Shown: one piece after another, positions 24,951 through 33,410 of the stretch | Position numbering within the stretch: position 1 is the first letter of the stretch | How the letters are laid out: every line of letters starts with the position of its first letter | NCBI GenBank assembly: GCA_964352985.1 | Contig: CAYGUK010000038.1 | Location: 1 to 33,410 of the forward strand | Length of the DNA: 33,410 nucleotides | Direction of reading: 5' to 3' | DNA from: CAYGUK01 sp964352985 | GTDB lineage: Bacteria; Pseudomonadota; Gammaproteobacteria; JAHCLG01 | The notes under the pieces: generated by a model | The model's database searches: none | What the model was told of the DNA's origin: nothing | What the model saw: the letters and a program-made list of their open reading frames with translations, nothing else | Made by a program: the position numbers and the translations under genes

Positions 24951-26621
24951 ATGTATCTGGATATTTTATTCTCTATGCCTAACCCTGACGAGTTTGAATC
25001 TAAAAAAAGACATGATTCATCTCAACCGAAACCAAGCCAAAAATGGTCACTGACCAAGGTGCATGGTACAAGTTCATTAATTTTGCCGTTATTGACACGA
25101 ACAAACGGTAAAAACGGCGCAATGCTTATGTCAATTCGAGACATGCTTGATCATTATGGGATGGTGCCGCTCGGTGGTGAAGTGGATAGAGGCGTAAGAT
25201 GTGGACCTACGGATATTCTCGATATGCTCTCATATGTTAGTAGTGCGCCACTTAAAGATCCCAGAATCCCAACAAAGAAAAAAATAGAAAAATACTATGA
25301 CTTGAATTCTATACTCAAGTCTTATACCGAATTTCCATTGTATAGTGCTGAGAGTTATTTGCAAAAAGCAAAAATGCATTTATCGAGTTCTTATCAATAT
25401 GGGTTTGAGCCCTTTAACAATTTTTTATTTTATTATGCGAGAGCGAGACAACTTGGTGCTGATGAGTTATCTATAAATGAGCGGACTCAATTAAATCAAG
25501 CCGTGCAAAATCAAATTAAATGGAGTTATTTTATTTTAATTGTCATCAATCATTTATACCCAGATATCGATAAAATAAAGAGGTTAAAACAACAAGCTTA
25601 TGAAAAAGTGAAAAAGAAATTCACAGAAGAATCACCTGAGATGATAGCGCAATACGAACAATTTCTTAAACAGATGAAGGACTATGGTTTTGAGAAGGAT
25701 TATGAAAATTTTACGATTGCAAAATATATTGAACAAACCGCAAGAGGAAAGCGTGGTGAACTGACCCGAAAACTTGATTCTTTTTTCGGTAGCGGAGCAT
25801 TGTTTGAAAGAGTTTGTGATAGTCAAATAGAATTTGCAGCTATTTTTAAGGATCCCACAGAAGAAACACTTCAACCAGTTCTTTCTATTCTCAAATTGGA
25901 TGAAGCATTTGAAGATGAAACACAGTTTTTCACTTTGATTAAACCGAAGGAAATGATACAAGATGAAAATGTTGATTATATGCTAGAAGATGTAATGGAT
26001 GCAGTTTATTGTTCAGATAAACTCTCAATAATGAACGTTTTAAATAAAATGTATTTTTCTTTTTGCGATCTGAGTCCTTTAGGACAAGAAGTAAATGATA
26101 GCATTTGTCAAAGAATGCAGCTCATCAAAGACCGTGTTAGTGTTATTGATAAAATCGATGCGGCAAACGTCAAATTTAGTGATGAAGAATTTGCATTAAT
26201 GCAAAAACAGTTCCCCATTATTCTTGTGTGTGAAACAGATAAATTTACCATTGAGTATGGGGATACCTTTGAATATCGCTCTAAGGAGCCTTTAATATTT
26301 GGTCAAGATATTACTATGATGGCAACGGATTCGACGAGTCATCAGTTATTGTTGATTAGATACTTAAGAGAAAATAATATTAAAGGTGTTGAAGTAATCC
26401 TCATCGACGATTTGAAAGAAAGTATTAAAACTGAAAAACGGCCGACTTCCCAAATGGTGAATCCAAAAGGACACTATCGATTTAAGTTTTTTACACAAAT
26501 GGTTGTGGCAAGACATAATGAGCAAAACGAAGAGGCGCAAATTAGTTTTAAAAAAGGCAGTAAACCAGCGAGTGGTATGGCAGAGGCGGTAGATTATATT
26601 AAAACTTTTTCTAAAAAATAA
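24951..26621 (+). CDS. large protein with HGTSS motif, possible ADP-ribosyltransferase-fold effector
   Basis: The 556-residue protein opens (about residues 36-95) with KVHGTSSLILPLLTRTNGKN, then MVPLGGEVDRGVRCGP and LSYVSS. A His-Gly-Thr strand, a glycine-rich turn and a later Tyr/Ser strand are the first elements of H-Y-E ADP-ribosyltransferases. A long helical insert (about 110-420) follows, and the tail has FPIILVCETDKFTIEYGDTF, EYRSKEPLIFGQDITMMATD and a strand near VEVILIDD, which could close the fold. I do not recognise a named family, and the fold call is weak. The start is uncertain: neither ATG 24951 nor ATG 24975 has its own Shine-Dalgarno (see the preceding entry). No signal peptide. 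Confidence 0.7.
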   Translation: MYLDILFSMPNPDEFESKKRHDSSQPKPSQKWSLTKVHGTSSLILPLLTRTNGKNGAMLMSIRDMLDHYGMVPLGGEVDRGVRCGPTDILDMLSYVSSAPLKDPRIPTKKKIEKYYDLNSILKSYTEFPLYSAESYLQKAKMHLSSSYQYGFEPFNNFLFYYARARQLGADELSINERTQLNQAVQNQIKWSYFILIVINHLYPDIDKIKRLKQQAYEKVKKKFTEESPEMIAQYEQFLKQMKDYGFEKDYENFTIAKYIEQTARGKRGELTRKLDSFFGSGALFERVCDSQIEFAAIFKDPTEETLQPVLSILKLDEAFEDETQFFTLIKPKEMIQDENVDYMLEDVMDAVYCSDKLSIMNVLNKMYFSFCDLSPLGQEVNDSICQRMQLIKDRVSVIDKIDAANVKFSDEEFALMQKQFPIILVCETDKFTIEYGDTFEYRSKEPLIFGQDITMMATDSTSHQLLLIRYLRENNIKGVEVILIDDLKESIKTEKRPTSQMVNPKGHYRFKFFTQMVVARHNEQNEEAQISFKKGSKPASGMAEAVDYIKTFSKK

Positions 26622-26759
26622 TTAATCCCTATTACTTTAACATCAATCTCACACGACAAACTCAGGTAAAAGAGAAAAAACGCTTTACTAACTTCACTCC
26701 AATCTAAAATGTTGGTGTTATATTCTTTCCAATAACTAATAATTGATTTTCCAGATTGT

Positions 26760-26781
26760 CAATAATACCTAGGTATTATTG
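26760..26781. promoter_or_regulatory. 22-bp perfect palindrome, likely operator
   Basis: The left half is CAATAATACCT and the right half its exact reverse complement, so the 22 bases are a gap-free palindrome. It lies between TTGTCA (26756-26761) and TATAAT (26785-26790), a 23-base gap, too long for a simple sigma70 promoter. A dimeric regulator bound here would sit on the promoter of the gene at 26868. Confidence 0.55.
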
Positions 26782-26867
26782 GTATATAATAGATACTAAC
26801 AGTTACAAACATCTATATAAATCACGCTAAAACCTCATATCACAATAATAGTTTAAAGGTGAATCTT

Positions 26868-29800
26868 ATGGCAGCAGCAGCAAACGTGGTTGGCGTTAGC
26901 CTTACAACTTTACCAGCGCCTTTACCATCATGGATTGATTATCCAGAAGAAAGTCCAGAAGTCATTGTGTTTTCTAGGTTAAGAAAGGGTAATGAACATC
27001 ATTATAAATTTCGAAATTTCCATGAAGCGAGAAAGGAATATGAAGCGGTTTTAGCGAAGCAACCCCATTTAGCGCTGGCGAATTATTATTTGATGCAGCT
27101 ATTACTCGATCCTGATTATATAAAACAATTAATCAATATAGAAAAAGCAAAATTAAGTCATGAATATCGTGATCTAAGTAAAGAGGAATTAAATACCCTT
27201 GTTGAAAGAATAGTGAACGAAAAAGTTTGTGAGGAGGCGCTTGTTTACGCAAAACAAGCTGGCGTTTATTACATTGGTCTATTGTTAGATCATCCGGTAT
27301 TTAGTGAATATACTAATCCAAAACTCTATGAAGAACTCCGTGGAATCTATCATGATCACAACTCATCAACAGAAGGCGCTAATGATAAATTAATAAAACG
27401 CGTTATTGAATTTGATCGAGAGCGTATTGATGTTTATATTTTTTTAGCTCAATTTGTTCAGGTAGGACTTGCAGTGTTAGCACAACCGGAGGTGTTTGAG
27501 GATCACTTGCAAACCATAGAACGATTATTACTAAAACACCAAGATTACCCTGAATTACATTATGTAAAAGGGCTCATCTTAGAACGTGGCTATGTCTTTC
27601 GACAAGATTGGGATCGGGCAATTGCCGCTTATCAACGTGCAGCGGATTTAGGATTGAAAGAAGCCAATTATCGTTTAGCCTGTATTTATTGGGAGAAATA
27701 TAAAAGGGAACCAGAGAGGAGACAAGATTATGATCGCTTGATACGTCGACATTTGGAAAATGCAAGTCCGAGTCGAAATGCCGCTATTTTACAGGCTGAA
27801 ATTAACATGATAACTGGTCAAACGTCTAAAGGACAAAATGTAGATATAACTTATAGGTTAATGCATGCAAATCCAACATCATTGAAAGCTTTAATGCTCG
27901 TCATGCAATGTGAGCTAGCACTAACACCCGAAAGAGGAATCGGGACTTTTTTTAGTGCAGAACAAAGCGTCCGAAATAGAATTTTAAAAAAGATTGATGG
28001 ATTTTTTGCAAAAGCAATAGAAATAGTTAGTCATCATAATTATGATGAACACCTAAAACAAGATACGGGAAAAAGTCTCTATATCATGGCATGTTTGTTG
28101 GAACCACGCTGTCATGAACCATCTTTATTGAAATGGCACCAAGCAATTAGTTCAGATACTAGAGGTAACAATCTCAAATTAGCTATAAGGCTTTTTGAAT
28201 TTGCGGCTTGTCTTGGTTCTCGTCCTGCCATGTTAAGATTAGCTTATTATGCCATTGAAGGTGATAGTAATACTTCACTATTTGATTATAAAAATACGAA
28301 TCTTGCTGCCGGATTTTTTATTTACAGAATTCTAGCCAAGCAACGATATCCTTTATCAAAGGAAGACTTGAAACTGCGTAATAAATTATTTGAAATAAAT
28401 CAACAGCAATTTTATTTCGATCCGAATAGACAGCTATTTCAACGCGAGATGTATAATTACGAAAATAATCTGCTTTTTTTAGCACAACTTAAAGCCCAAA
28501 GAGGGGGAATCATTCAACAAGGTCAGGGAGATTCAGCACAACAGTTAGAGAGAATAAATGATCAAATTGCTAAGATAGAATCACAAATCAATCATAATCA
28601 AGCAGCTTTGTTCGACATTTTAAAAGATAACACGAGTGAAACGCTTTTTTTATGCTTGCTTGGAAATGGCCTACCATTTAGCAGATTTTATCATAAAACT
28701 TATAGATTTACTGATTTTGATAAGATAGCCAATTTCATAGATCGACTCGAGCCAGGCACACTCGTGATAACGCCAGAAATAAATATTTTGATAAAGTGGT
28801 TATCGACAAATGAACCTAAGGGGTGGGGTGTAGACTTAATTACTACTGCGTTGGCAAATTATGGAATACGTTCCAATCGCATCGATATTGCCTTACCCTT
28901 GTTACATCAGGTTAAAAAGGTTGAACTCCTACAGACGACTTGTTATGAAATTGCCGCTTTTTATTTTGCTTGTTTAGTTGAACTGACCGCGCGGGATAGA
29001 GATCATTTTACGCCTGTTCTAGGTATTACGGATGGTACACCTTTACAATTTAATTCCGATGAGCGGATTTCAGTTTCCTATTTATTTAGTCAGGTAATGA
29101 AATATTTGCCTTATGAAGTTGATCATCCCGAGTTAGTTCATGCGGTAGGTTGTCATCTTCAATTGTTAAATAAGGAGGAACAGTCCTGGTTAAGAAAACG
29201 AATAAGCGTGATTGCTCGTGACCAACAGTGGAAATCAAGTGAGAGAGTTAGCGAGAAACAGAGTGATAAACACGATAGTATACCAGTATTTCTAACAGTC
29301 ATGCTCGCCGATGAGCAAAAGCGTCGAGAAGTGTTGCCACAACTCATTGCCCAGAAAGACGTTAGGTCGATTGGCGTATTATTTAAATTTTTTCCTGATG
29401 AAATTATTCGTTGTTTTTTTGAAGTGTATCAAATTAATATCGAGGAGCTTGATAGGGCCATAGCTGCAGAAGCGGGAAGTGCTTCACCTGCCAGAAGCTC
29501 TCGTGATGTGTGCCTTGAAGAAGCTGATATACCAGATGCGGAAAAAGACATCATGCGATCACGAGAACAATTTCCTTTGTTGGCTAAGTTTACCATTTAT
29601 TATATTTCGATTCAGAATGTAGCAACTAAATTAAATCCATTTTTTTCAGGTTTAACTTCAGCATGCATGGATAACTGTCAATTTCTACCTGATGCAAATA
29701 TTGTGGTTGCAAGATTCATCTTTGAATATTATCGCAGAAAATGTGACATGCGAGGGGGTATAAGCTATTATGATTTAACGTATTGTTATGATGTTGTTAA

Positions 29801-31043
29801 ACATCTCCGCCCAGAATATATCTCGCCGCAGAGGGTATTACAATTGGTTGAAATCTTCCAAATGATTTATCGCATGCCAGTTGATGTCATGCAGCGGAAA
29901 TTAGTTCGAGATAATACTTTAGCACAATTCAAACAATATATTATTCAACAAGCGCTTTCCTATTTAGAACTATGCCGCGAATCACTTTCTGAAGAAGAAA
30001 GTTTTAAAGATTATTATACTTTTTTCAAAGGAGAAGAATTAATCGGCCAAGACAATATTGCCGTTCGCGCTTTAGATGAAGATATCATGGAATTAAATCC
30101 GAGACATATGACATCAACAGCGAATTTAAAATTAGCTAGGGCAATAATAGAAGGAATAGAAAAAGGACAGTTTGTAAATTACCCTCTGCAAGAACAGCAA
30201 GGACTCCTTGTTAAAATCGAAACATGTTTATTCTATGTTAATATCGCGGAAGTAGATTTAGCTTTCATCAAAAAACTATTTCTATTTAATGAAGCGGTCG
30301 CGATTAATTTTTTATTGCAACAAATTATAATGGATGAGGATACTGAGGATTTGCGACGTTACATGCAGGATTTTCAAGATCAAAGCGCATATGATAAATT
30401 AGCGGCTTATCAACGTTATCTATCGGACATTGACCAACCTCTTTTACTAAGAGAGACAGATGCGAATACACGAACACCGAGATACTATCTATCCTATATG
30501 ATACAACGAGGCGATATTATGATATCCCCCGAGCGAGTTAAAATCATCTATCACGAAATTTTGTATTGTATTGGTAAAGTTCGTCGAAATTTAAATGAGC
30601 ATATTGATGTTATTGAATTAAATCTACATAAACTTTTTGATTTAATTTTTCAAAGAAGAGATAAGACTATAGTTCTAGTCGCCGATCAATTATCGCCTAG
30701 CGAAGCGGTTCCTGTTTTTCAATTTTTTCGAGATATTTGGATTCGTGAATTAACTGGAGAACATCATCTTATAAATTCTATTTATGCTAAATATGCGCCA
30801 ACTGAACAAGATAGGGGAGTTCTAGAACGACGTCAAGATTTTAGGCGGCGATTTATGATTCCTTTTTTACGGCGCGTTATTTCTGCGTTTCCTCAAAATG
30901 AAGAAATTGACGAAATCGCTATCAATAAATTTGCTAGAGATAGTCGATTAGACATGAGAGAAGCAAGGGAATTAGTGGATTTCGCTAGAGCAGAAAATAT
31001 TATTCTACCACCCGCTGTTCGTAGTGTGCCTAGACTTTTTTAG
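26868..31043 (+). CDS. very large TPR/Sel1-like repeat protein
   Basis: The product has 1391 residues from ATG 26868, chosen over GTG 26859 because AAAGG ends eight bases before it. TPR and Sel1-like helix pairs are visible near the start (KFRNFHEARKEYEAVLAKQP), near residues 240-285 (DWDRAIAAYQRAADLGLKEA, then YRLACIYWEKY) and near 440-460 (AIRLFEFAACLGSRPAMLRL). A coiled stretch lies around 545-590. The second half is helical without a motif I know. No signal peptide or membrane segment. Such proteins act as scaffolds, and in Legionella-type bacteria several Sel1/TPR proteins influence host trafficking. A palindromic operator candidate precedes it. Function unknown. Confidence 0.8.
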   Translation: MAAAANVVGVSLTTLPAPLPSWIDYPEESPEVIVFSRLRKGNEHHYKFRNFHEARKEYEAVLAKQPHLALANYYLMQLLLDPDYIKQLINIEKAKLSHEYRDLSKEELNTLVERIVNEKVCEEALVYAKQAGVYYIGLLLDHPVFSEYTNPKLYEELRGIYHDHNSSTEGANDKLIKRVIEFDRERIDVYIFLAQFVQVGLAVLAQPEVFEDHLQTIERLLLKHQDYPELHYVKGLILERGYVFRQDWDRAIAAYQRAADLGLKEANYRLACIYWEKYKREPERRQDYDRLIRRHLENASPSRNAAILQAEINMITGQTSKGQNVDITYRLMHANPTSLKALMLVMQCELALTPERGIGTFFSAEQSVRNRILKKIDGFFAKAIEIVSHHNYDEHLKQDTGKSLYIMACLLEPRCHEPSLLKWHQAISSDTRGNNLKLAIRLFEFAACLGSRPAMLRLAYYAIEGDSNTSLFDYKNTNLAAGFFIYRILAKQRYPLSKEDLKLRNKLFEINQQQFYFDPNRQLFQREMYNYENNLLFLAQLKAQRGGIIQQGQGDSAQQLERINDQIAKIESQINHNQAALFDILKDNTSETLFLCLLGNGLPFSRFYHKTYRFTDFDKIANFIDRLEPGTLVITPEINILIKWLSTNEPKGWGVDLITTALANYGIRSNRIDIALPLLHQVKKVELLQTTCYEIAAFYFACLVELTARDRDHFTPVLGITDGTPLQFNSDERISVSYLFSQVMKYLPYEVDHPELVHAVGCHLQLLNKEEQSWLRKRISVIARDQQWKSSERVSEKQSDKHDSIPVFLTVMLADEQKRREVLPQLIAQKDVRSIGVLFKFFPDEIIRCFFEVYQINIEELDRAIAAEAGSASPARSSRDVCLEEADIPDAEKDIMRSREQFPLLAKFTIYYISIQNVATKLNPFFSGLTSACMDNCQFLPDANIVVARFIFEYYRRKCDMRGGISYYDLTYCYDVVKHLRPEYISPQRVLQLVEIFQMIYRMPVDVMQRKLVRDNTLAQFKQYIIQQALSYLELCRESLSEEESFKDYYTFFKGEELIGQDNIAVRALDEDIMELNPRHMTSTANLKLARAIIEGIEKGQFVNYPLQEQQGLLVKIETCLFYVNIAEVDLAFIKKLFLFNEAVAINFLLQQIIMDEDTEDLRRYMQDFQDQSAYDKLAAYQRYLSDIDQPLLLRETDANTRTPRYYLSYMIQRGDIMISPERVKIIYHEILYCIGKVRRNLNEHIDVIELNLHKLFDLIFQRRDKTIVLVADQLSPSEAVPVFQFFRDIWIRELTGEHHLINSIYAKYAPTEQDRGVLERRQDFRRRFMIPFLRRVISAFPQNEEIDEIAINKFARDSRLDMREARELVDFARAENIILPPAVRSVPRLF

Positions 31044-31185
31044 TGTTATGACTATCATTATTTTTCTGTCACAATATGAATTTAACGCTACCTTTAATAG
31101 TTATGCTAATATAGAAAAAGGTGAATAGACATGGATTATTTTTAGAATAATCCTTAAGTTAAATTTTTGTTAGGAAAAAATAGCG

Positions 31186-31605
31186 ATGACAGTGACGATT
31201 GACTTTGCTCATGAACCCCGCCGGGAAGATATTCAAATTATAAATGATGGCATTATGCGTTATGCCGAATTGCAAAAAGATCATAAACCGATTGAAGGAT
31301 TTGCTTATTTTCTGCGTGATGAGAACGGGGCAATTCAAGGTGGCTGTGGTGGGGATGTGTTATATGGTTGTCTTTGGATCTGTCAGCTTTGGATAACCGA
31401 TGCGTTACGACATCAAGGATACGGGACAACACTTGTGAAAAACGCAGAAAAATTTGGTAAAGAGAAGGGTTGTCAATTTGCTGTGGTTAATACGATGGAT
31501 TGGGAAGGGTTGGGTTTTTATCAAAAGCTCGGATTTTATATTGAATTCGAGCGACACGGTTTTGCTAAGGATTCTGTGTTTTATTATCTTAGAAAAAATT
31601 TTTAA
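31186..31605 (+). CDS. GNAT-family N-acetyltransferase
   Basis: The 139-residue protein has the GNAT acetyl-CoA loop RHQGYGTTLV (75-84), preceded by the strand LWICQLWITDALR and followed by the motif B region WEGLGFYQKLGFYIEFERHG. It would transfer acetyl from acetyl-CoA to an amine; substrate unknown. Length is normal for a single-domain GNAT. AGGAA lies ahead of ATG 31186. It is not the missing partner of the DUF1778 antitoxin, which belongs to a different GNAT subgroup and lies 22 kb away. Confidence 0.9.
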   Translation: MTVTIDFAHEPRREDIQIINDGIMRYAELQKDHKPIEGFAYFLRDENGAIQGGCGGDVLYGCLWICQLWITDALRHQGYGTTLVKNAEKFGKEKGCQFAVVNTMDWEGLGFYQKLGFYIEFERHGFAKDSVFYYLRKNF

Positions 31606-31884
31606 TCATTTAGAATAATTATAAGCTGTATTTTTTTAGATACTTTGTCACCTTTTGATAATGAGTTGGGTATTATCTTGGATAATCTACAAGCTAATAC
31701 TGCCTCATTTTTTTCTCATGAAAATGGTTTAATTTAATGATATACATTTTTTCGATTTTGATTCTATAAGGAATGAAAGGGTTATATAAAATAATTTACA
31801 TTGTTATTCTGTAAATTTTGCGGTATGAAAAAAGGGGGGTTGAGATTAAATTTCAGCTTTCAATAAAAAAACGAAAGGCTTGAC

Positions 31885-32088
31885 ATGTTTACAACTACCG
31901 CCACTACCGCCGAAGAGCAAAGATTTATTCCCGTCATTGATTTTACCTTGATTGAAGAGATAGCGAATAACTCTAAAAGCTCTGTGGGTATGATATTACT
32001 AGAAATGTTTTTGACTCATCTTAAGAATAGTGATAACAATTCTGAAAGTGCTATTTATTTTGATTTTACTAATTATAATGATCCGTGA
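31885..32088 (+). CDS. small hypothetical protein
   Basis: The 67-residue frame has a good ribosome-binding site (GAAAGG six bases before the ATG). The segment VIDFTLIEEIANNSKSSVG followed by MILLEMFLTHL loosely resembles the first two helices of a histidine phosphotransfer (HPt) domain, but the phosphorylated His helix is absent. Its TGA overlaps a GTG start of the next frame by four bases, so the two may be co-translated. Could be a truncated gene. Confidence 0.5.
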   Translation: MFTTTATTAEEQRFIPVIDFTLIEEIANNSKSSVGMILLEMFLTHLKNSDNNSESAIYFDFTNYNDP

Positions 32089-32453
32089 CATGTATGTTTG
32101 AAATTGAAAAAAGAAAAACGTCAGAAAAAACTTTTTATAGTGTTATGTTACGTTTACATGAAAACGAAATATTTAGAGAACTTATTCTACAACACTCCAA
32201 ACTGACAAGTCTTTATGTTACATTGGGTCGTTCTAATCGTAACGACTTTTTTAGTCAAATAGCTTCTGAAATTTACATTAAGGAATTAGATGACCTGATT
32301 ATAAAAATTAAAAGTGCGCGTCATTATATTTTCGATATTATTAGAGTTGATTCAGATTTAGCTGAAATTCTAAAAACTAACTGTTTTAATGTTATAAACA
32401 ATGTCGATGAACAGAACGCATTAGCTCGAAATGTAATGTCATTTTTAAGCTAA
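32085..32453 (+). CDS. hypothetical helical protein, overlaps the preceding gene
   Basis: The product is 122 residues from GTG 32085 (GTGA overlap with the previous stop) or 119 from ATG 32094; no Shine-Dalgarno distinguishes them. It is helical and charged (MFEIEKRKTSEKTFYSVML, YIKELDDLIIKIKSARHYIF), without signal peptide or known motif. No frame continuity links it with the 67-residue gene, since the other frames have stops before the junction, so the pair is not one gene broken by a single indel close to the overlap. Confidence 0.5.
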   Translation: MTCMFEIEKRKTSEKTFYSVMLRLHENEIFRELILQHSKLTSLYVTLGRSNRNDFFSQIASEIYIKELDDLIIKIKSARHYIFDIIRVDSDLAEILKTNCFNVINNVDEQNALARNVMSFLS

Positions 32454-32606
32454 TGCACGGACCTTTGTTATTCAAGCCATGACTTATGCGCTTCAATATT
32501 GGAGCGCATAAAAGTACCATCTTACAAAATTACATTTTGACTACTTTATTTAATCGGGATACATTTTACTGAAGAACAGAAATCTAGAGTCATTCAGGGT
32601 AGTATC

Positions 32607-33251
32607 ATGAAAAAGGTTTTTTGGGATAATCCTTATCAAACAGAACTTAATACCAAAGTAAAAGCAGTGAGTGGAAATCAAATTCTTTTAGAAGACACTA
32701 TTATTTTTTCGTTTTCTGGCGGACAAGAAAGTGACAAGGCATTTATTAACAAAATGCCGGTGCTTGATTCTAACATCAGTGAACATTTAATTTATTATAC
32801 GGTTCCTCATGATCATTCATTACAGCCGGGTGATGTTGTTCATTTAGAAATTGATTGGGTGAGACGCTACCGATTGATGCGTTTACATTTTGCCGCAGAA
32901 TTGATTTTGGAATTGATCACTCAATATTTTAGTTTAGAAAAAATTGGCGCACATATTTCAGAAAATAAATCCAGAGTGGACTTTATTTATGATAAGAATA
33001 TTGCAGCGCATTTTGATTTTATATTGGATAAATATAATAAAATTATCGACAGTGATTTGCTGATAATAAAAGGTTATCTAGATGAAAAGACAGAACGAAG
33101 ATTTTGGAAAATAGAAGGATTCGCAGAAGTGCCCTGTGGTGGAACGCATGTTAAATCAACAAAGGAAGTAGGCTATGTAAAACTTAAACGAAAAAATATT
33201 GGTGGAGGAAAAGAGCGTATTGAAATTTCTTTGTTGAATGAAGCAGGCTAA
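32607..33251 (+). CDS. alaX: AlaX-type alanyl-tRNA editing protein
   Basis: Free-standing AlaX enzymes hydrolyse Ser (or Gly) wrongly attached to tRNA-Ala. The 214-residue protein has the N-terminal beta domain with FSGGQESDKAF, corresponding to the FYP-GGGQ-D region of AlaRS, the editing core RLMRLHFAAELILEL, and CGGTHVKSTKEVG, the CxxxH zinc half-site (Cys177, His181). The other half-site, normally HxxxH, reads HFAAE (His94 ... Glu98). Length fits the AlaX-M type. The end KRKNIGGGKERIEISL matches the family. CAGGG is a weak ribosome-binding site before the ATG. Confidence 0.9.
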   Translation: MKKVFWDNPYQTELNTKVKAVSGNQILLEDTIIFSFSGGQESDKAFINKMPVLDSNISEHLIYYTVPHDHSLQPGDVVHLEIDWVRRYRLMRLHFAAELILELITQYFSLEKIGAHISENKSRVDFIYDKNIAAHFDFILDKYNKIIDSDLLIIKGYLDEKTERRFWKIEGFAEVPCGGTHVKSTKEVGYVKLKRKNIGGGKERIEISLLNEAG

Positions 33252-33410
33252 CATTGAAAAGTGTAATTAAATGAGATTTAACACTGTTTCAATTTGCCAA
33301 AGCATAAAACGCTAAAGTCGATATAGTATATTTCTTAATAAAAAATATAGTACTTTTACTATGTCATCAGTTGACTTTCAAGATACTACAATAAATATAT
33401 CAGATAATTC

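Noticed and set aside
23590..30715. 16-base repeat AGCGGTTCCTGTTTTT near 23597 and within the large TPR gene near 30703
   Set aside because: A match of this length is expected by chance in AT-rich DNA of this size; no flanking similarity.
31885..32453. The 67- and 122-residue frames as one frameshifted gene
   Set aside because: Each frame has stops just beyond the junction, and the GTGA overlap is typical of two coupled genes.
1..33410. CRISPR arrays, tRNA or rRNA genes, intact insertion sequences
   Set aside because: No regularly spaced repeats, cloverleaf-like segments or transposase frames were found by reading both strands.

Overview
This is an AT-rich window (roughly one third G+C by eye) from a Gram-negative bacterium, most likely a host-associated gammaproteobacterium. 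Type VI secretion parts (VgrG, Hcp), an OprB-type porin, HtpX and an Lgt-like protein point to Gram-negative. Long, unrecognised, helical or TPR-rich proteins with low-complexity tails, decayed genes and spacious intergenic DNA resemble amoeba- or arthropod-associated lineages such as Legionellales/Berkiella-like bacteria. That placement is inference and no marker gene here settles it. No rRNA, tRNA, CRISPR array or intact insertion sequence was seen.

Layout. 1-850: a nucleosidase pseudogene closed by one in-frame stop. 1453-3553: a vgrG with a C-terminal PAAR domain, split by a -1 frameshift exactly at an A_AAA_AAG heptamer, followed by a 26-bp hairpin. 3948-6257: a small secreted four-cysteine protein, a DUF1275 membrane protein and HtpX. 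6755-8437: two adjacent RlaP-type nucleotidyltransferases. 8982-12211 (minus strand): a DUF1778 antitoxin with only the stump of its GNAT toxin, then two unrecognised proteins, one an internal duplication with KKRK clusters. 12968-15146: hcp, a membrane-anchored protein and a class 3 lipase, which read as a T6SS phospholipase effector operon with a candidate immunity gene. 15450-16097: an O-methyltransferase with a clear terminator. 16315-19773 (minus): a TPR protein and an OprB porin.

20031-22469 (minus) is the most interesting block: three overlapping genes for an Lgt-like membrane protein lacking the usual catalytic His motif, a radical SAM protein resembling the tetraether lipid synthase (Tes/MJ0619) family, and a small three-helix membrane protein. 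I infer a dedicated lipid or lipoprotein modification pathway. 22805-31043 carries a membrane protein and three large unrecognised proteins: one with an HGTSS motif suggestive of an ADP-ribosyltransferase fold, and one a 1391-residue TPR/Sel1 protein behind a 22-bp palindrome. 31186-33251 has a GNAT acetyltransferase, a small overlapping hypothetical pair and an AlaX-type alanyl-tRNA editing protein.

How they fit together: vgrG-PAAR and hcp-lipase are separated T6SS delivery islands without the sheath, baseplate or membrane-complex genes, so they would depend on a main T6SS locus elsewhere. The effector-like orphans and decayed accessory genes suggest an accessory, fast-changing part of the chromosome, interspersed with ordinary housekeeping genes (htpX, O-methyltransferase, alaX).
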